Positions 19,030-21,931 of a stretch of 21,931 nucleotides of DNA are shown piece after piece. How positions within the stretch are numbered: position 1 is the stretch's first letter; each line of letters starts with the position of its first letter. Source of the stretch: Lojkania enalia (Eukaryota > Ascomycota > Dothideomycetes > Pleosporales); the NCBI GenBank assembly GCA_010094045.1, contig ML986833.1:34847-56777 (forward strand), given 5' to 3'. Position numbers and translations under genes: made by a program. The notes beneath the pieces were generated by a model that saw only the letters and a list, made by a program, of their open reading frames with translations, was not told the DNA's origin and did not search any database.

Positions 19030-21931
19030 AGTACAATTTATTAAATATCAATTTATCGTATTTGTTTAGAGAAAAGTACTTCTAAATTCCTACTATTCTA
19101 TATTTAAAAGGTGTTAGTATATAACTAAACGCTCTTATTAATATAAACGCCTAAAGCTTCCTATTCCTTAATTTTATAGTAGCTAGATTACTCTCCTAAA
19201 CTCTATATATATTAATATAGTACTTACCCTTTAAAATTACTATTAAAGGTTTTTAGGACTAAATCTAAACCCTAGTTAATTAGTATATCTACTTATACCT
19301 ATAAATTAATAGAAGAACTTTCTAAAACTACCTATTTATTATTATAGATCTAAATACTTAGAATTATATTATTAGTATTAAATAGTTACGTTGTTTTTAA
19401 CTCCAGCTAGATACGGATAAGAATTGGATTATATAGCCCTCTAAGTATTCTACTACTTATAATTCTTCACCTCCTCTTCTTATATAATTAAGTTAGCTAA
19501 TATATAATAAGGAGGTAGAGCTAGATATCTAGCAATACAACATTCTATAGGAAAAGGACTAGTATTAGTAGTCCTATAATCCGACTATCTATTATATTAA
19601 GAGTTTATTAAGACTGCTAAAACTATATTAGTCTCTTATAGCTTATAGTCTAAATAAGCTTAAAGCTCCCGTACGCCTGTATATAATAAAGTCTAAACTT
19701 AATCCGAAGAAAGTCTATTCTCCTATTATTGTTCTTATCTTAGCTAATACTTTCTACTTTAATATAAAGAGAAAAGAGAACGAGTTTTTCTCTATATCTC
19801 TATATAAAATTAAACAGCTGATTAAAGATAAGTAAGCTCTAGAGCTAGAAGATAAACCTAAAAATAAAGTACTAGTAAATCTCCAATTACTATCTAAATA
19901 CTATAGATATTAGAATATATTTAGTAAAACTACAGCTTATTAATTACTAGAATACTACTCTTATAATTATAAGATTATCTTTATAGAACCCCTCCCTAAT
20001 AGTTACAGCCTATTATATAAGTAGAATATTAAAGAGCTGGAGGCAATTAAAAAGTATATTATAGATAATCTATAGTATAGGTATATTAAGTAGAATCGGA
20101 GCTCTTTTACATCTTTAATCCTTTACGTCTATAAATCTAATAGTAACCTATATATCTATATAGATTATTGTAAACTTAATACTCTTACCTATAAAGATAT
20201 ATATCCGATACCGTATATAGATAAACTCCTATCTAGGCCTACTAAGATAGTAATTTTTACTAAGTTTAATATTCGCGCAGCCTTTAATAAAATTAGAATA
20301 GACCCTAGTTCTAAAGAATATACTACCTTTTAGACTCGATATAGAACCTATAAGTATAAAGTTCTACCTTTTAGATTATATAATAGTCTAGTAACTTACT
20401 AGCGCTATATAAACAACGTACTAATCGACTACCTAAATAACTTCTATATTACTTATCTAGATAATATTCTTATCTACTTAGAAGATAAGATAATATATAC
20501 TATCTATATTAAGAAAGTTCTTAAGAGATTACGTTAAGTAGGGTTATAAGTTAATATTAAGAAGAGTAAATTCTATATTACCTAAACTAAATATCTTAGC
20601 TATATCCTCTTAAATAAAGGCCTTAAGGTTGACCTAGAGAAGGTAGAAGTACTATATAACTAGTAGCTATCTACTATTATAATAGGTGTAAAATCCTTTT
20701 TAGATTTTACTAGATTCTATTAATAGTTTATACTAGAATTCTCGCGTGTTATAAAGCTAATTATTATATTATAAAGCCCTATAACCCCTTTTATATAGAC
20801 TTTAAAATATAATATTACCTTTAAGAAATTAAAGTCAGCCCTATTAAGTATACCTATACTCTACTACTTTAACCCTATATTAGAAATAAAAATAGAAACT
20901 AATACCTCTAATAGAGTAGTTATAGGAGTACTATTATAGAAATATCCTAACGGAAAATAATACTCTATAATATTCTATAATAAGGTTCTATCTGGTTTAG
21001 AACTAAACTAGAAGATTTATAATAAGGAATTATTTATAATTATTACTGCGTTTAAGTAATAGAGGGTAGAACTTACTTTAGTAGCTACTAGGACTCTAGT
21101 ATATACCGATTATTACTTACTCGAATATTTTATAACTACTAAAGTACTTAATACTTATTAAGTTTATTAGACCGAGGAATTAGCTTAGTATTAGTTCTAA
21201 ATCGAGTATACTCTAGGTAAAAATAATACTAGAGTAGATATCCTTAGTTATTATAAATAAGATATAGAAAACTTAAAAGTAGCTTAAACTAATAACCGGT
21301 TAAGAGTCCTACTTAAACCGTATTAACTTCACCCTCGAATTAATGCTGAATTAGTCTAATCCTATATTATCTAAATAATAACTTAAGCGGCTATACTAAA
21401 CGTTATTAAAAGCTAGGAATAGATTATATTACTAAACTCTCTAGAGTTAATTAACGTATTACTATAGAAAAACCGAGCCTCTTTCGCGTAGAAACGCATC
21501 CTTTTACCTTATAAGTATTAGATAGAGAACGGACTACTCTTCTACGATAATTATTTATATATCCTATTAGATTCAGGCCTTTATATATAGCTTATATAAG
21601 AGGTTTATAACTAAGTATCCTCTATATACTTAAGCGCTACTAAAACCTATTAGTTACTATCTTAGAAGTACTATTAGAAGGGTATAGAAGCTACTTATAA
21701 ACGATATATATGGAATTATATCCTATACCGTAAAGTTTATCTAATATAAACCCGAACCTTAGGTTTTATCTACCTACTTTCTATACTAAATTAACTAATA
21801 TAGTACTTATATATTAACTTTTAGGATTTTCTTATAGATAAGTCTAGATATAATTAGATTATAGTAGTAATCAATTGCCTATCTAAATAAATAGTATCTA
21901 TTCCCTACTATTATATAATTAATATACGGGG
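19030..21931 (+). pseudogene. pol: pol relic of third Ty3: protease, RT, RNase H, integrase (3' truncated by window)
   Basis: One frame runs to the window end. The protease region (about 19200-19480) has LFIIIDLNT (19332-19358) followed by IISIK*LRCF, corresponding to the late LGxxWL block, so the catalytic Asp lies upstream in decayed sequence. RT spans about 20040-20640: YIDYCKLNT, KFNIRAAFNKIRI, and the box YLDN at 20454-20465, where the second Asp of YxDD is Asn. RNase H is clear (about 20880-21250: KIETNTSN, IFYNKVLSG, YNKELFIIITAFK, VYTDYYLLEYF, YTLGKNNTR). The integrase HHCC finger follows (about 21580-21720: KRYIWNY, Cys and His as Tyr). The core begins near 21855 with VVINCLSK, where Asp is expected in place of Asn. 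The first codon is approximate. Confidence 0.88.

Larger units (their letters stand above)
17149..21931 (+). mobile_element. Third Ty3/gypsy retrotransposon, 5' portion (runs off window)
   Basis: The element starts with TGTAACG inside the second Fot1 transposase and continues through a 5' LTR, leader, gag, and pol to the beginning of the integrase core at the window end. Domain order RT, RNase H, integrase makes it Ty3/gypsy. Its sequence differs from both other Ty3 elements, including its LTR. It is RIP-mutated throughout, but its LTR keeps several CpA/TpG sites. Flanking bases ATAAT (17144-17148) would be the left target duplication; the right copy is outside the window. Confidence 0.9.

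Noticed and set aside
1..21931. In-frame TAA/TAG at Gln positions as a reassigned genetic code
   Set aside because: Stops also replace Trp, and invariant Cys, His and Asp are changed to Tyr and Asn. CpA/TpG are depleted on both strands including non-coding LTRs. RIP explains all of this; a code change does not.
1..21931. Mitochondrial DNA because of high A+T
   Set aside because: No mitochondrial genes, tRNAs or rRNAs are seen, and the content is nuclear LTR and Fot1/pogo transposons with RIP.
1..21931. Intact host genes or effector genes within the A+T-rich compartment
   Set aside because: Every stretch with coding character that I could identify belongs to a transposon. I found no uninterrupted frame with a start codon and plausible product.

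Overview
This window looks like a dead, A+T-rich, transposon-filled compartment of a filamentous ascomycete (Pezizomycotina) genome. I find no intact host gene, tRNA or rRNA. Every recognisable coding frame belongs to a transposable element and is riddled with TAA/TAG at positions where Gln or Trp codons are expected. CpA and TpG are strongly depleted and TpA is in excess on both strands, which is the signature of repeat-induced point mutation (RIP). The species cannot be named from the sequence.

Layout: (1) 1-1342, a Fot1/pogo-type DDE transposase relic on +, cut by the window start. (2) 1420-14729, a full-length Ty3/gypsy chromovirus-like element on + (303-bp LTRs, 5-bp target duplication GTAGA, gag, pol with chromodomain, a tandem-repeat 3' region and a polypurine tract). 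(3) 5627-12698, a second full-length Ty3/gypsy element nested in the integrase of the first (206-bp LTRs, target duplication TATAA, gag, pol with chromodomain-like tail). Between its pol and 3' LTR lies about 1.7 kb holding a candidate antisense reading frame. (4) 14735 to about 16200, a very A+T-rich Ty1/copia gag-pol relic on -. (5) About 16300-17148, the N-terminal two-thirds of a second Fot1/pogo transposase on +, cut off by (6) 17149-21931, the 5' LTR, gag and pol (to the start of the integrase core) of a third Ty3/gypsy element running off the window.

The elements form an insertion history rather than an operon. The copia and Fot1 relics form the substrate, the outer Ty3 element landed in it, and the inner Ty3 element then landed in the outer one. 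A separate Ty3 element split the second Fot1 relic. RIP has inactivated all of them. Differences between paired LTRs are almost purely transitions, and loss or survival of catalytic Asp codons mostly follows whether a T precedes the codon. The least explained item is the antisense frame of the inner element (about 10850-12350), with open runs of 85 and 53 codons in otherwise stop-saturated DNA.
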